Shown: piece after piece, positions 51,610-60,789 of the stretch | Layout: the number at the start of each line of letters is the position of its first letter | Numbering within the stretch: the first letter of the stretch is position 1 | Assembly: GCA_017302795.1 (NCBI GenBank) | Contig: JAFLCB010000006.1 | Coordinates: 62,001-126,000 of the forward strand | DNA from: Deltaproteobacteria bacterium | GTDB lineage: Bacteria > Bdellovibrionota > Bdellovibrionia > Bdellovibrionales > JAMPXM01 | Reading direction: 5' to 3' | DNA: 64,000 bases | The notes under the pieces: model-generated | Database searches by the model: none | Told to the model about the DNA's origin: nothing | What the model saw: only the letters and a program-made list of their open reading frames with translations | Position numbers and translations under genes: made by a program

Positions 51610-52146
51610 CTAAATTCCTGAGGCCGCTAAGCGCCGAGCGACTTCACCGATTGGGCTCGTATAGATGGGAGCTAAGTACTTCTTAAATCCCGGCTCTTTC
51701 GAACTATCGAGGAGTCGAATCAATTCCCAAAGTAAATCATCCGTGGTGACGATGCCGACGACCTCGTCGTTTTCCGTCACGAGCAGACAAGAAATTTTTT
51801 GCTCCAACATCTGCGTTGCAACTGTGACGATCGGAGTATCGGCGGAAACAAATCTTGCTGGTACTGACATGTAATCGCCAACAGTCTCATTCGCCGCGAA
51901 TTTTTCCACGGTGAATCGAACCGCACCCGCGCTGTCAAACTCTGTATGAATCGCACGCTGCAAGTCGCGATCGGTGAGAACTCCGACAATCGAATTGTTT
52001 GGACCAATAACTGGAAGGTGACGAATACGACGATTTCGCATAACCTTCCATGCTGAAACGAGAGACTCGCCTTCGGTCACGGTGTAGAGCTTATCGGTCA
52101 TTATTTTGCGGGCCACGGGTGTTGAATCAGACTGATTAAGTGACAT
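51610..52146 (-). CDS. CBS-domain pair protein
   Basis: The 178-residue product has two CBS units: one at about 15-75 (ESLVSAWKVMRNRRIRHLPVIG, then IVGVLTDRDLQRA) and one at about 95-150 (TVATQMLEQKISCLLVTENDEVVGIVTTDDLLW). CBS pairs bind adenosine nucleotides or SAM and act as regulators. The ATG follows AGGAGAG. It may regulate a partner transporter or enzyme but none is evident nearby. Confidence 0.9.
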   Translation of the reverse strand: MSLNQSDSTPVARKIMTDKLYTVTEGESLVSAWKVMRNRRIRHLPVIGPNNSIVGVLTDRDLQRAIHTEFDSAGAVRFTVEKFAANETVGDYMSVPARFVSADTPIVTVATQMLEQKISCLLVTENDEVVGIVTTDDLLWELIRLLDSSKEPGFKKYLAPIYTSPIGEVARRLAASGI

Positions 52147-52349
52147 CGGAACTCTCCTTTTCGATGTTCAATCGTTCAAACATTTACGTCTGCAAATTCA
52201 TGGCCAAATCGGCGCTTGAATTTCCATCTGTCTTTAATTGCGAGAGGACTGAGATTCGCGCCCAGTACCTCTTCTAAAGCATTAGGCGATTTGCTTCGGA
52301 GATGAATTGTCTCGCTTGAAAAATTCGTTGGGACGAAAAGACTCGTGTC

Positions 52350-52850
52350 TCAGTTTGACGCAACGATTGCTGCTCCGGTGACTGCTAGCAAGGTGCCAAT
52401 CAATTTCATGCTGTTGAAACCCGCGTCGAAGAACAGTCTTTCGGCTAGGAGGCTGAAGAAAACTTGGGCGACGATCAGAACAATGAAAGTTTTCGATGGC
52501 CCCAGCTGTTGAATTGAAAATGGAACTCCGAGAACTAGTAAGAAACCGAAAAAACCGGGTATCCAGTAAACCCAAAAAGAGGGGCCAGTTTGGGCAGCAT
52601 CACGAAAAGAAGTCGTCGGTGGTCTAAGCATTTCGGGAAATAGTTCGGGTTTTATATAGCTTGCGCCTATCACGGCTAAGCTTAAGACGAAAAAAACTAT
52701 CGCATTGATAAGCACGGCCGTCGTAAGTCCAATCGCCGCGCCAATTCGCCTATTCATAAGACCTTGTATGACGACGCCAAGTCCGAGCACTATCGGTATA
52801 GCAGTAATTGCGATTGTCGTTGCTACATTGGTGATCGTGGCAGCAGTCAT
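52350..52850 (-). CDS. DMT-family transporter (YdcZ/DUF606-like)
   Basis: The 166-residue protein has about five membrane spans in the EamA/DMT half-transporter arrangement and a RIGAAIGLTTAVLINAIVFF segment; the C-terminal span LIGTLLAVTGAAIVA is typical. It could work as a dimer for a metabolite or nucleobase. It overlaps the upstream Xdh-fusion gene by four bases (ATGA), so the two are translated together. The 200 bases downstream hold no feature. Confidence 0.75.
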   Translation of the reverse strand: MTAATITNVATTIAITAIPIVLGLGVVIQGLMNRRIGAAIGLTTAVLINAIVFFVLSLAVIGASYIKPELFPEMLRPPTTSFRDAAQTGPSFWVYWIPGFFGFLLVLGVPFSIQQLGPSKTFIVLIVAQVFFSLLAERLFFDAGFNSMKLIGTLLAVTGAAIVASN

Positions 52851-53491
52851 GTGTCGTCCTTTAAGTCACGGATTCGAAGAAGTTGGGCCGCAATACTGAG
52901 AGCAATTTCAGACGGTGTGTTGTTGCCGATTGGTTCGCCTACTGGGCAGTGGAGTTCTTTGAGGTCAGCCAGCGATACGCCTAAATCTAAAAGATTTTTT
53001 TTCAGTTTTTCTGCCTTCACGGTGCTGCCGATTGCACCGATAAAGGGAAAGTCGCACGGTAACGCTTTTTGCAGAATCGGTAGATCGGTCGCGTGGCCCA
53101 TTGTCGAAACAACAATGAATGTGCGATTTGAAAGTCGGGAAACATAGTCTTCCGGAGAGGTTTGCAGGACGGCTTGTAGGTTTCGAAACGCGGGAAGTTT
53201 TTCCAGCCATTCTTTTCTTGGGTCTATGAGGTGGCCGCCGTCGAGCCCAAGCATCGGAAATATGCAGGTATTGATGGCCTTGAACCGAGCAGTTTCGGAA
53301 AGGCCAGCTTCTTGAGAGGATGAAAGAAGAGCTGTACAGGCGCCGCAATCCCCTTCGGCGCACACCACTTTGGTGCCGGTCAAAGATTTCTCGTACCTTA
53401 AAAAATCTGAGACAGTCGAAAGTGTCTGTTCACCTTTCAGTGTCTGCTTGCGACCGTTGAGATAAAACGTAATTTCCGAGCGGGACTTCAT
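52847..53491 (-). CDS. XdhA-XdhC fusion: 2Fe-2S domain joined to XdhC C-terminal domain
   Basis: Residues 6-88 are the [2Fe-2S] domain of the xanthine dehydrogenase small subunit, with Cys44, Cys49, Cys52 and a fourth Cys at 76 (NTC), and DGGHLI that normally starts the linker to the second Fe-S cluster. From about 89 on (DPRKEW, then VVSTMGHATDLPIL, FIGAIGSTVKAEKL and CPVGEPIGNNTPSEIA) it is the C-terminal Rossmann domain of XdhC, the maturation factor. The molybdenum subunit, the second cluster and the FAD domain are absent. The frame is open throughout. It looks like an in-frame deletion scar that could still make protein. Confidence 0.8.
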   Translation of the reverse strand: MKSRSEITFYLNGRKQTLKGEQTLSTVSDFLRYEKSLTGTKVVCAEGDCGACTALLSSSQEAGLSETARFKAINTCIFPMLGLDGGHLIDPRKEWLEKLPAFRNLQAVLQTSPEDYVSRLSNRTFIVVSTMGHATDLPILQKALPCDFPFIGAIGSTVKAEKLKKNLLDLGVSLADLKELHCPVGEPIGNNTPSEIALSIAAQLLRIRDLKDDT

Positions 53492-53505
53492 ATCCCGCTA
53501 CGATT

Positions 53506-53853
53506 TCACAATTCGCCGGTTTCTGCCATGGGATTGCGCGCTGCGGAAACGAGCGGAGTCTCGGGAATCGCCTCAAGATCGAGTTCGATATCGGCATCAA
53601 GTCGCTTCTGAAGTTGAAGTCGAAGATCATTTCGTAGTTCGACCAATTCCGAGGCGGCTGCTTCCGACGCCATCGCAAGTTCTCTAACCGCTGGCTCGCG
53701 GTGCAAATTAATCGAGTTTGCTGGCGACCAATCATTTGCCTGAGCATCAGGGGCAAACAAGACAACGAATGCGAACCAAACGATCGCCATCCAAAGTGTA
53801 GTGCCTAAAAGATCACTAAGTAGGTGAAAGCTTTGAGTTCCGCGTTTGTTCAT
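53506..53853 (-). CDS. Small membrane-anchored protein, unknown
   Basis: The 115-residue product has one hydrophobic segment (about 17-38) and a helical, charge-rich C-terminus (REPAVRELAMASEAAASELVELRN). It lies 15 bases upstream of the fusion gene on the same strand. No family was recognised. It could be a small accessory of the former xanthine dehydrogenase operon, but nothing proves it. Confidence 0.5.
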   Translation of the reverse strand: MNKRGTQSFHLLSDLLGTTLWMAIVWFAFVVLFAPDAQANDWSPANSINLHREPAVRELAMASEAAASELVELRNDLRLQLQKRLDADIELDLEAIPETPLVSAARNPMAETGEL

Positions 53854-53986
53854 TTCGCCTCCGCTAGCTAAGACCAGATCGGTGACAAAAAGGGTTAGCC
53901 TAAGCCTCGGTTGTGGAAAACGTTTCTCGGTTGCCTACGCGGTTTCAGGTTTATTTTGAACTGACCAGGAACTTGATCGATCAGGC

Positions 53987-54703
53987 CTATTCTTTGGTGT
54001 CGTCCACCACGTGCCGAATGTTTTTTTTGTTATCAATGATCCAAACATCGAGGGTTTCATCGGCGTCTAAATTGACAGCGGAAATCAGTTCGAATTGATC
54101 AGCAGTTACAGCGCATCGATTGTCGCAATAGCGCTCATACTTGGCGAGGGTGACGGGTTTTGAGTAGTCATCATATTGGTAGATGGCATCACCGCCATCA
54201 TCTTTGAGCGCGATAAAGGCGTCTGAGTTCGAGCGCGAAGGATCTTCGTTTGAATTGAGTCCGCCGTTTGGTGTGAAAGACTCTAAAAAACCAAAGCGGG
54301 CTTTGATAGTTCCCTCCGCTGGTAAATATCCAATGTGCCCTAGATCGGACGAATACCTATCGTATTCCGCAAAGTAAGCTGCCTGAGCCGAATAGAGCCC
54401 CGAGAGGGTGGCTCGAATAGCGCTCCTTCGCTCAACAATTTCTTTTTCCGAGAGCGGCTTGAGCGGTGGTCCACTTGTACCTGCTGCCACCGCGGTGGAA
54501 ATTGGAGGCGTGGGCGACTGAGTCGGATTATCTGTTGAGATTCGGGGACCGCCGTTTACGATCTGGGCCTCGGAGTCCGTCTCTTCTGCCGAAATGTCGA
54601 CGGGTTGTTGCGAAGTTCCAGGTCCCGATGCTGGTCGATTCAGTAAGAACCAAAGAGCAAGAGCAATCAAGATGGTGATCATGACGGTTTGGATTCGTTT
54701 CAT
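53987..54703 (-). CDS. Single-span protein with pilin-like C-terminal domain
   Basis: The 238-residue product has one N-terminal membrane segment (about 7-23), a disordered Ser/Pro/Thr-rich stretch to about 80, and then a pilin-like domain: AIRATLSGLYSAQAAYFAEYDRYSSDL, a segment typical of type IV pilin-fold proteins. Cys near 194 and 198 (YCDNRCAV) may form a disulfide. It lacks a prepilin cleavage site, so it is not a true pilin. It overlaps purT by four bases. Confidence 0.6.
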   Translation of the reverse strand: MKRIQTVMITILIALALWFLLNRPASGPGTSQQPVDISAEETDSEAQIVNGGPRISTDNPTQSPTPPISTAVAAGTSGPPLKPLSEKEIVERRSAIRATLSGLYSAQAAYFAEYDRYSSDLGHIGYLPAEGTIKARFGFLESFTPNGGLNSNEDPSRSNSDAFIALKDDGGDAIYQYDDYSKPVTLAKYERYCDNRCAVTADQFELISAVNLDADETLDVWIIDNKKNIRHVVDDTKE

Positions 54704-55875
54704 TTTCGTTTCTTAACCACGCTCATGAGGTCTGCCGCTTTCTTCGCTAAATTTCGCGATGACTTCACCGATGTGCCAAGCGCAAGTGCTACGGCCATTC
54801 GGCGATAGGGACGGGCATTGGGTTTTCCGAACACACGCACGTCGACTTTTTTTAACGCCAACGCTTTTTCGACGCCGATGACTTCTACTTCGTCGAAATC
54901 CTTTTTTGAAAGCACGACTGCCGAAGCACTTGGACCGCGATATTGAATTTCCGGGACCGGAAGCCCGAGAATCGCTCTAGCGTGAAGGTCAAATTCCGAA
55001 AGATCTTGAGAGATCAAAGTTACCATTCCGGTGTCGTGTGGGCGCGGCGAAAGCTCGGAGAAATAAACTTCGCTATTTCTTCCGATAAAAAATTCGACAC
55101 CAAATAGGCCTGCTCCACCCAGCCGGTCTGTGACTTTTTTTGCGATCACTTGAGCTTTTTTAAGTTGGGAAGGGCTGATGCGCGCCGGTAGCCAAGACTC
55201 TTGATAGTCGCCACGCTCTTGCCGATGGCCAATTGGTTTTACGAATGTGGTTTTTCCATCTCGACTGCGAATTGTTAAAAGTGTTATCTCTAGATCAAAC
55301 GGAATAAATTCTTCGACGATCACTCGCATCTTATCGCCGCGCATGCCGTCGCACGCATATCGCCATGCCTTTTCGACGTCGCTCGAACGTTTGACTACCG
55401 ATTGGCCTTTTCCAGAGGAAGACATTACTGGTTTTACGACATTCGGAAAGCCGATCTTGTGACAGGCCGTCGCCAATTCTTCCGGTGAATCTGCGTAAAG
55501 GTACTCAGCCGTTTTAAGCTTTAGCTCCCTTGCAGCGACGTCGCGTATCGCATTGCGATTCATTGTCAGGTGGGCCGCCTCGGCCGTTGGAATGACGGTG
55601 AGGCCGCGGGTTTCGAGCTCTATCAGTTTTTCGGTTCGAATGGCCTCAATTTCAGGAACGATCATGTCTGGAGAATGTTTTTTCACGATTGCCTCAAGTG
55701 CGTCACTGTCCAGCATATTGACTACTTCGAAGCTATCGGCAACTTGCATGGCAGGGGCTCCCGCGTACCGGTCGACCGCGATGACAGTTTGGCCAAGCCT
55801 TTTTAGAGAGATGGTTAGTTCTTTGCCGAGCTCGCCAGAGCCTAGCAGCATGATTTTGTTTTGCCGAAATTTCAT
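54700..55875 (-). CDS. purT: Formate-dependent phosphoribosylglycinamide formyltransferase (PurT)
   Basis: PurT converts GAR, formate and ATP to formyl-GAR in purine synthesis. The ATP-grasp fold is clear: MLLGSGELGKEL for the N-terminal domain, EIEAIRTE, VMSSSGKGQS for the ATP loop, FIPFDLEITLLTIRS, FGVEFFIGRNSEVYFSELSPRPHDTG for the catalytic loop. The start at 55875 is used (about 391 residues); an ATG at 55965 would overlap the upstream gene by 59 bases and leave no clear ribosome binding site. Confidence 0.95.
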   Translation of the reverse strand: MKFRQNKIMLLGSGELGKELTISLKRLGQTVIAVDRYAGAPAMQVADSFEVVNMLDSDALEAIVKKHSPDMIVPEIEAIRTEKLIELETRGLTVIPTAEAAHLTMNRNAIRDVAARELKLKTAEYLYADSPEELATACHKIGFPNVVKPVMSSSGKGQSVVKRSSDVEKAWRYACDGMRGDKMRVIVEEFIPFDLEITLLTIRSRDGKTTFVKPIGHRQERGDYQESWLPARISPSQLKKAQVIAKKVTDRLGGAGLFGVEFFIGRNSEVYFSELSPRPHDTGMVTLISQDLSEFDLHARAILGLPVPEIQYRGPSASAVVLSKKDFDEVEVIGVEKALALKKVDVRVFGKPNARPYRRMAVALALGTSVKSSRNLAKKAADLMSVVKKRK

Positions 55876-55906
55876 CTCGCCATCTTGATCTGGCTTACGC
55901 GCAAAT

Positions 55907-56254
55907 TCAAGTGCGAGGTTCCGCGCAGTCTCGAACCTTTTTTCTGAGGTTCGGTTTGCTTTCAATGAGCTTCAAAAGGTCGACACGGTAATAGGCGAAA
56001 ATTTCAGAAGGCAGGATACGTCGTTGGAAATAGCCTGCGTTAAGTGCCGGCAGAAGCTCATTGAAAGCCGTCAGTAGTTCCCGATCAGCAGCAGTTTCGC
56101 CTTCCTCGACATAGAGGTCCCATTCCGCATGCGCAAGCTCATGAAAAATGGTTGTGGCAGCCGTTGACGAAGCATTTGCGGAAAGTGACCGGCTTGAAAG
56201 AGCTTGAACTGAAAATAAAAGAAGAACGGCAAAGCCGTGGCGATTAAAAGTCAT
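55907..56254 (-). CDS. Small secreted HExxH protein
   Basis: The 115-residue product has a signal peptide (about 8-27) and FHELAHAEWD with His38, Glu39 and His42, a zinc-metallopeptidase HExxH motif. A third ligand is not obvious. At this length it is short for an active peptidase, so it may be a minimal domain or a fragment. It ends 32 bases before purT. No other feature of a known family was seen. Confidence 0.55.
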   Translation of the reverse strand: MTFNRHGFAVLLLFSVQALSSRSLSANASSTAATTIFHELAHAEWDLYVEEGETAADRELLTAFNELLPALNAGYFQRRILPSEIFAYYRVDLLKLIESKPNLRKKVRDCAEPRT

Positions 56255-56566
56255 CCCTATTCTCCCTCAGAAACGAGACGGCTACTGAAGTAATGTAGGT
56301 TCTGACTATTCGCGGGTTCCCGTTCGCACGCACGTCATCTAAGTGGTCACCTAGGCAGTTTTTGCATACAATTGATGGTGGAAATGCTGTTTTGGCGTCA
56401 GAGTCTTTGACCTTTCTCCATTATCAGTCCATGGTGGCCGCAGTTTAAGCCTCCAAAGGCTCTTTCGGGGTCGGCTAGCCGACATTGCAAACGCGACAAG
56501 TTCGTAGCGGAAAAAGAGTTCGGGGGTTTTTTAGCGGCCATATTATTGCCGCAAGGAAGGATCCCC
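56255..56566 (+). promoter_or_regulatory. 312-base leader of the helicase gene
   Basis: No gene is seen here. It holds an AGCC-TCCAAA-GGCT hairpin followed by CTTT (about 56447-56463) and a perfect 14-base palindrome GTCGGCTAGCCGAC (56470-56483), which may be an operator. A long 5' leader is common for cold-induced DEAD-box genes, but no cold-box or known riboswitch was recognised. Confidence 0.4.
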
Positions 56567-58588
56567 GTGTCTCAGTCAACTGACGACATCCAAACGGATG
56601 TCTCGGAAACGTCTCCTATTGCGAATTCCTCGGAAGCAAATTCCCCGGATGTAAATTCAGGCAAATCTTATCGCACCGCTGGTCGTGCATCTTCTTCGGA
56701 CTTAGATTTTGACGATGAATATTCAGATGATGAGTCTGATGACGTCGATATGGATGATGCCGGTGAAGAAGTTGTCGCTAAGGCGGGCTTCGAACAGTTT
56801 GATTTGAGTGATGCCGTTCATCAGTCGCTGAAAAAAATCGGTTACACAGTTCCAACCGAAGTTCAGTTGCAATGTCTTCCAGTTCTTTTGGAAGATAAAG
56901 AAAGCCGCGGTCGCGATCTCGTCGCCCTTGCGCGAACAGGTACTGGCAAAACGGCAGCTTTCGGTATTCCAATTATTGAACGCATCGATACTTCGATCCG
57001 CAAACCACAGGCGCTGGTCCTTTGCCCAACGCGCGAACTTTGTCAGCAGGTGGCAACAAGTCTTGGTCAAATCGGCATGCAAAAACGCGTTCGCGTTTTG
57101 AGCATTTACGGTGGAGATTCTTACCGTCGTCAATTCGAAGGATTACAACAAGGCCCACACATTGTCGTCGCGACTCCCGGTCGGTTGATTGACCTCTTGG
57201 ATCGTAAAGCTGTTGATTTTTCGTCGATTCGAGTTTTGGTTCTTGATGAAGCTGACGAAATGATTTCGGTCGGTTTCCGAGAAGCTCTTGATCAAATTCT
57301 TTCTTCGTTTTCAAATCGTGAAGAAGGCGAGCCGCATTGCACTTGGTTATTCTCGGCAACGATGAGCGCCGACGTTAAACGTGTTCAGTCGCGCTATATC
57401 AGCGATTCTGTTTTCATCGATGCTCGTGGCCAAGAAGAAAAGCCATTGATTCGTCAACAGTACATGTTGACGTTCGAAGAAGATCGTCTTGAGGCGCTGA
57501 AGCGCTACCTTCACGTCAACGAAAACTTCTACGGCCTCATTTTCTGCCAGACAAAAGCCGAAGTGGCCGAAGTCGAGCAGGAACTGAAGCAAGAGGGTTT
57601 CAAGGTTGATTCGCTTCACGGTGATAAAGTTCAGCGTGACCGCGAAGCGGTCTTTGCAGCTTGGAAAAAGAAGACAATTAAGATTGTGATCGCGACCGAT
57701 GTCGCGGCCCGTGGTCTAGATGTAAAAGGTCTGACTCATGTTGTGAACATGAGCATTCCTCGCGAGGACGAATCGTATGTTCACCGTATCGGCCGAACCG
57801 GTCGTGCGGGTCTTGAAGGTATTGCTTTGAGTTTCGTGTGGCCAAAGCGTATCGGCATTCTTCGTCAGCTCGAGCGAAAGTTAGGCGTAAAGATGGAACA
57901 TGTTCAGGTTCCAGAGCCAGGTGATATCGCGCGCGTTGTTCTTGGTCGTGAGATCAAAGCTCTGTTCGCGAAGCCACTTGAGTACGTCGAAGGCAATCCA
58001 ATTCATAAGACGATTTCTGAATTGATCAGCGAAGCGCAACCGATGGACGCGGAAGTGTTGCCATGGGTTTCGGCTTTGGCGGCTAAGATTCTTGAAAGCA
58101 AAAATCCAGGACTCTTAAACCGTCGTACGATCAAATCACTGCGCGCGGATATGGCGCCTAGTGGCGGCGGCAGCTACGGCGGCCGTGATGGTGGTCGTCG
58201 TCCAGGTGGTTTCGGCGGTCGTGACGGTGGCCGTCGTCCAGGCGGGTTTGCTGGTCGTGATGAAGGCGGTCGTGGCGGCGGAATGCGCGGGCCACGAACT
58301 GGCGGAGGTCGTTTTGAACGTCCAGAGCGCCGCGATCGATATGCGGGCGAGGGCCGTCCTGAGGGACGTCCGGAAGGTCGTATAGAGCCGCGAGCCCAGG
58401 GGCCACGTCCTGACGGACCAGCTCCACGCATTGATCGCGCTCGTCCAGGTAAGCCACAAGAAGTTCGCGCGACTAGTCGTCCACCTTCTGATGGGCCACG
58501 TTTGCGCGATCGCCGTGACGACTTAGGCGCTGGTGGCGGTGCACCACCTAAGCGTCGCGGTACCTACGAGCGTCGCGAACGCAACTAA
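56567..58588 (+). CDS. DEAD-box RNA helicase with RGG-rich tail
   Basis: The GTG at 56567 follows AAGGAAGG; an earlier TTG at 56546 is less likely. The core has a Q-motif (GYTVPTEVQLQCLP), motif I ARTGTGKT, Ia PTRELCQQ, Ib TPGRL, II LDEADEM, III SAT, and VI HRIGRTGRAG. A serine- and aspartate-rich N-terminus precedes it, and about 150 residues of RGG/RPGG repeats follow (GGRDGGRRPGGF repeated), which bind RNA. DeaD/CsdA-type helicases act in ribosome assembly and cold adaptation. A hairpin terminates the transcript. Confidence 0.95.
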   Translation: MSQSTDDIQTDVSETSPIANSSEANSPDVNSGKSYRTAGRASSSDLDFDDEYSDDESDDVDMDDAGEEVVAKAGFEQFDLSDAVHQSLKKIGYTVPTEVQLQCLPVLLEDKESRGRDLVALARTGTGKTAAFGIPIIERIDTSIRKPQALVLCPTRELCQQVATSLGQIGMQKRVRVLSIYGGDSYRRQFEGLQQGPHIVVATPGRLIDLLDRKAVDFSSIRVLVLDEADEMISVGFREALDQILSSFSNREEGEPHCTWLFSATMSADVKRVQSRYISDSVFIDARGQEEKPLIRQQYMLTFEEDRLEALKRYLHVNENFYGLIFCQTKAEVAEVEQELKQEGFKVDSLHGDKVQRDREAVFAAWKKKTIKIVIATDVAARGLDVKGLTHVVNMSIPREDESYVHRIGRTGRAGLEGIALSFVWPKRIGILRQLERKLGVKMEHVQVPEPGDIARVVLGREIKALFAKPLEYVEGNPIHKTISELISEAQPMDAEVLPWVSALAAKILESKNPGLLNRRTIKSLRADMAPSGGGSYGGRDGGRRPGGFGGRDGGRRPGGFAGRDEGGRGGGMRGPRTGGGRFERPERRDRYAGEGRPEGRPEGRIEPRAQGPRPDGPAPRIDRARPGKPQEVRATSRPPSDGPRLRDRRDDLGAGGGAPPKRRGTYERRERN

Positions 58589-58594
58589 AATGTC

Positions 58595-58611
58595 GCGCCA
58601 GCTTCTGGCGC
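58595..58611 (+). terminator. Hairpin after the helicase gene
   Basis: GCGCCAG and CTGGCGC form a 7-bp stem with a 3-base loop, 7 bases after the stop codon. The following sequence is A/T-rich (ATATTTG ... ATATTTTT) but has no immediate T-tract. Confidence 0.6.
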
Positions 58612-58635
58612 ACGCATATTTGTACTTAAATATTT

Positions 58636-60789
58636 TTAAGCGGCCGAATCTGTGCCGCTGAAATGATCCGAGGGCTCGAGCAGACATTTTGCGCGGGCCC
58701 TTTGTGTTTGTATGGCAATGCTTGAATTGGAATGATTTGAAAGCGCGGAGGCGCGCTCGATCAATCGATGAAATTCGACTCGCGTCGAATAGTAGACTGG
58801 ATCTTTGGCTTTCAAGAGTCGGCCGATTTCTCCCATCGCGTAAAGACCGGAAGCTTTTCGTCCCTCGTCCGTGGAACGCGAGAAAATCATTTTCTCAAGT
58901 TCCTGCAATGTAAAGGAATCAAGTGCTTGGGAGCCCTCGTGTATCAAAGCATTGGCGGCAACGCGATTGTTTTCGCTAATCGTTAGATCTCGCATCGGGC
59001 GCATAATGGGGGTCACAGAGTACTTCGTTAGAACGTCGATTGTGTTTGCGATCGTTCGTTCGTCTTTGCAGTCAAGCAGTGCTTCCAAGCGAAGTATGGT
59101 TTCGTCTGTAAGAGCTGCTTTGGGAATCAAACTTGGATAGAGCATTACAATCGCTGAAGTGACTTTGACAAAATCCGAGTCTTCTTTCGCGCGCTCGGCT
59201 GAAAGTTCAAGCCACTTATTTAGACTTGGCGCCAACGTGTGACGCGATCGAAACACCGCAAGCGGGCGTAAAGCTTCTATCAGCGCGAGGTGATTTTTCA
59301 CAGACCACGCGTTTCCGGCGCTTGCGGCAGTTCCGATCAAAGTTTCCAAACTGTGATCGTTTCTAAAGCGCGATACGAATTGAAATCCAGAGTTCGGTGC
59401 GCCTGTAAGATGCTGTTGAAGTGATGTCATCCCGGCAAGCCTCAAGAGCGTGACCGATTCTGAATAGCCTTTAAGACTAAAGTCGCCCACGAGCTCGAAC
59501 TTTGCGCTTTGGTCGAGATCAGCCTGATGACGAGCGGCCATGTAAAGCAGATTTTCGCTTTTATCGGTCACGACTGAAAGAATGCGCACCGTCTCGATCA
59601 GTACGCCGCCCGATAGACTTAGTCCGTCCACCAGTCGTGCAAAGCGGAGCGTTCCGTGTGCAAGTGCAGATTTAACTGTGAAACGGTGTCCTTCAAGTTG
59701 AGTACGACTGTTAATTTCTTGTGCGAGCGTGTGAATGTCACGAATGGCGTCGATCGATCTAGCAACCGAATCTCTTTTGCTTTGGCCTGGTTTATCTTTG
59801 AAGTAGTAAATTGCCTCGTCGCCGACGAACTCATAAATCAAACCATCATAGCGCGAAGCGATTTCGGTGAGTCCCATAAAAAAAGTGTTGATGTGTTCGG
59901 CGAAACGTTCGCGGTAGTCGCTATTGAAAATCTGGCTAAAGCCATTGATATCGGTGCGCACTAGCGTGCAGTCAAAAGTGTAGGGCGGCGTTTGGCCGCT
60001 AAAGATTTCTCTTTGGAGAGCTGGTAGAATTTGCGTCTGTAGGACTGCATTTTTGTCTCGGGCCAGCTTTTCTGAATTCGCATACCCTCGGAAGCTTGCG
60101 AAGATGGCTTCAGCTTCGGACGAAATTCCGCTTCGTTTGGAGGTGCCGGTCGGGAATCGCCCGGTCTTCTGAATCTCGGTCTTGAGTTTCATCAGATCCC
60201 GAGTGTGAAGCCAGAACGCGAGTGCTGCCATTGCGATCACTGTTAGGATGTCTTGAAGGATGACTTTCCATATGTGCGTTTCAAAAATCGTCGCCCAAAT
60301 AATGTAGTTGTCTCTTTTGTCGATACCAATGGTCAATAGCAGATCGTCTGCTAGAAATTCACTTCGTTCACTTCGCACAGAGTCGATCAGATCTTTTCCG
60401 GCAAATTCAGATCGGTTTTCATAGGTTGGGTTGACCGCTAGATCTAAACCGGGTGGAAAGGCGTGGGCGAGTTGACCTGTTTTGTAGACAACAAAGTAGC
60501 TAATCTCTGCTTGTTTAAAGGCCTCTATCAGAATTTGGTGAATTTCTTTATCCGCTCCCGCGAGATAAAGGGCCTGTCCAACATTTAGGTAGTGCAGTAG
60601 CTTCTTTTCTTTCTGGAGAATAATTTGATCCCGGCGATCGTTAAGATCCATGATCGTTGAAGCAGGGAGATAAACCGCAGTACTGATGCTGATCGCGACG
60701 AGAACAAGTGTAAAGAGCGAGAACTTTCGGCTAAGTTTCTGGCCGGTTTTCAGGTGAAAGGCCAGTTTCAGCCGTAGGAGCCAATTCAT
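58636..60789 (-). CDS. Class III nucleotide cyclase with HEAT-like C-terminus
   Basis: The 717-residue protein has two membrane segments (about 27-45 and 180-194) around a sensor loop and then a class III cyclase domain: DINGFSQI with metal ligand Asp280, EFVGDEAIYYF with Asp324, and an LSLSGGVLIETVRIL segment. Glu320 sits where adenylyl cyclases have Lys and guanylyl cyclases have Glu. The usual transition-state Asn is not at its expected place, so activity is uncertain. After about 480 the sequence is helical, as in HEAT repeats. The gene overlaps the upstream secreted-protein gene by four bases. Confidence 0.75.
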   Translation of the reverse strand: MNWLLRLKLAFHLKTGQKLSRKFSLFTLVLVAISISTAVYLPASTIMDLNDRRDQIILQKEKKLLHYLNVGQALYLAGADKEIHQILIEAFKQAEISYFVVYKTGQLAHAFPPGLDLAVNPTYENRSEFAGKDLIDSVRSERSEFLADDLLLTIGIDKRDNYIIWATIFETHIWKVILQDILTVIAMAALAFWLHTRDLMKLKTEIQKTGRFPTGTSKRSGISSEAEAIFASFRGYANSEKLARDKNAVLQTQILPALQREIFSGQTPPYTFDCTLVRTDINGFSQIFNSDYRERFAEHINTFFMGLTEIASRYDGLIYEFVGDEAIYYFKDKPGQSKRDSVARSIDAIRDIHTLAQEINSRTQLEGHRFTVKSALAHGTLRFARLVDGLSLSGGVLIETVRILSVVTDKSENLLYMAARHQADLDQSAKFELVGDFSLKGYSESVTLLRLAGMTSLQQHLTGAPNSGFQFVSRFRNDHSLETLIGTAASAGNAWSVKNHLALIEALRPLAVFRSRHTLAPSLNKWLELSAERAKEDSDFVKVTSAIVMLYPSLIPKAALTDETILRLEALLDCKDERTIANTIDVLTKYSVTPIMRPMRDLTISENNRVAANALIHEGSQALDSFTLQELEKMIFSRSTDEGRKASGLYAMGEIGRLLKAKDPVYYSTRVEFHRLIERASALSNHSNSSIAIQTQRARAKCLLEPSDHFSGTDSAA

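Noticed and set aside
53430-53765. Alternative minus-strand frame of 111 codons
   Set aside because: It overlaps the start of the fusion gene and most of the 53506-53853 gene, which fits the signal and ribosome binding site better.
58136-58459. Several minus-strand frames opposite the helicase tail
   Set aside because: They are shadows of the low-complexity RGG repeat and carry Arg/Pro/Thr-biased sequence.
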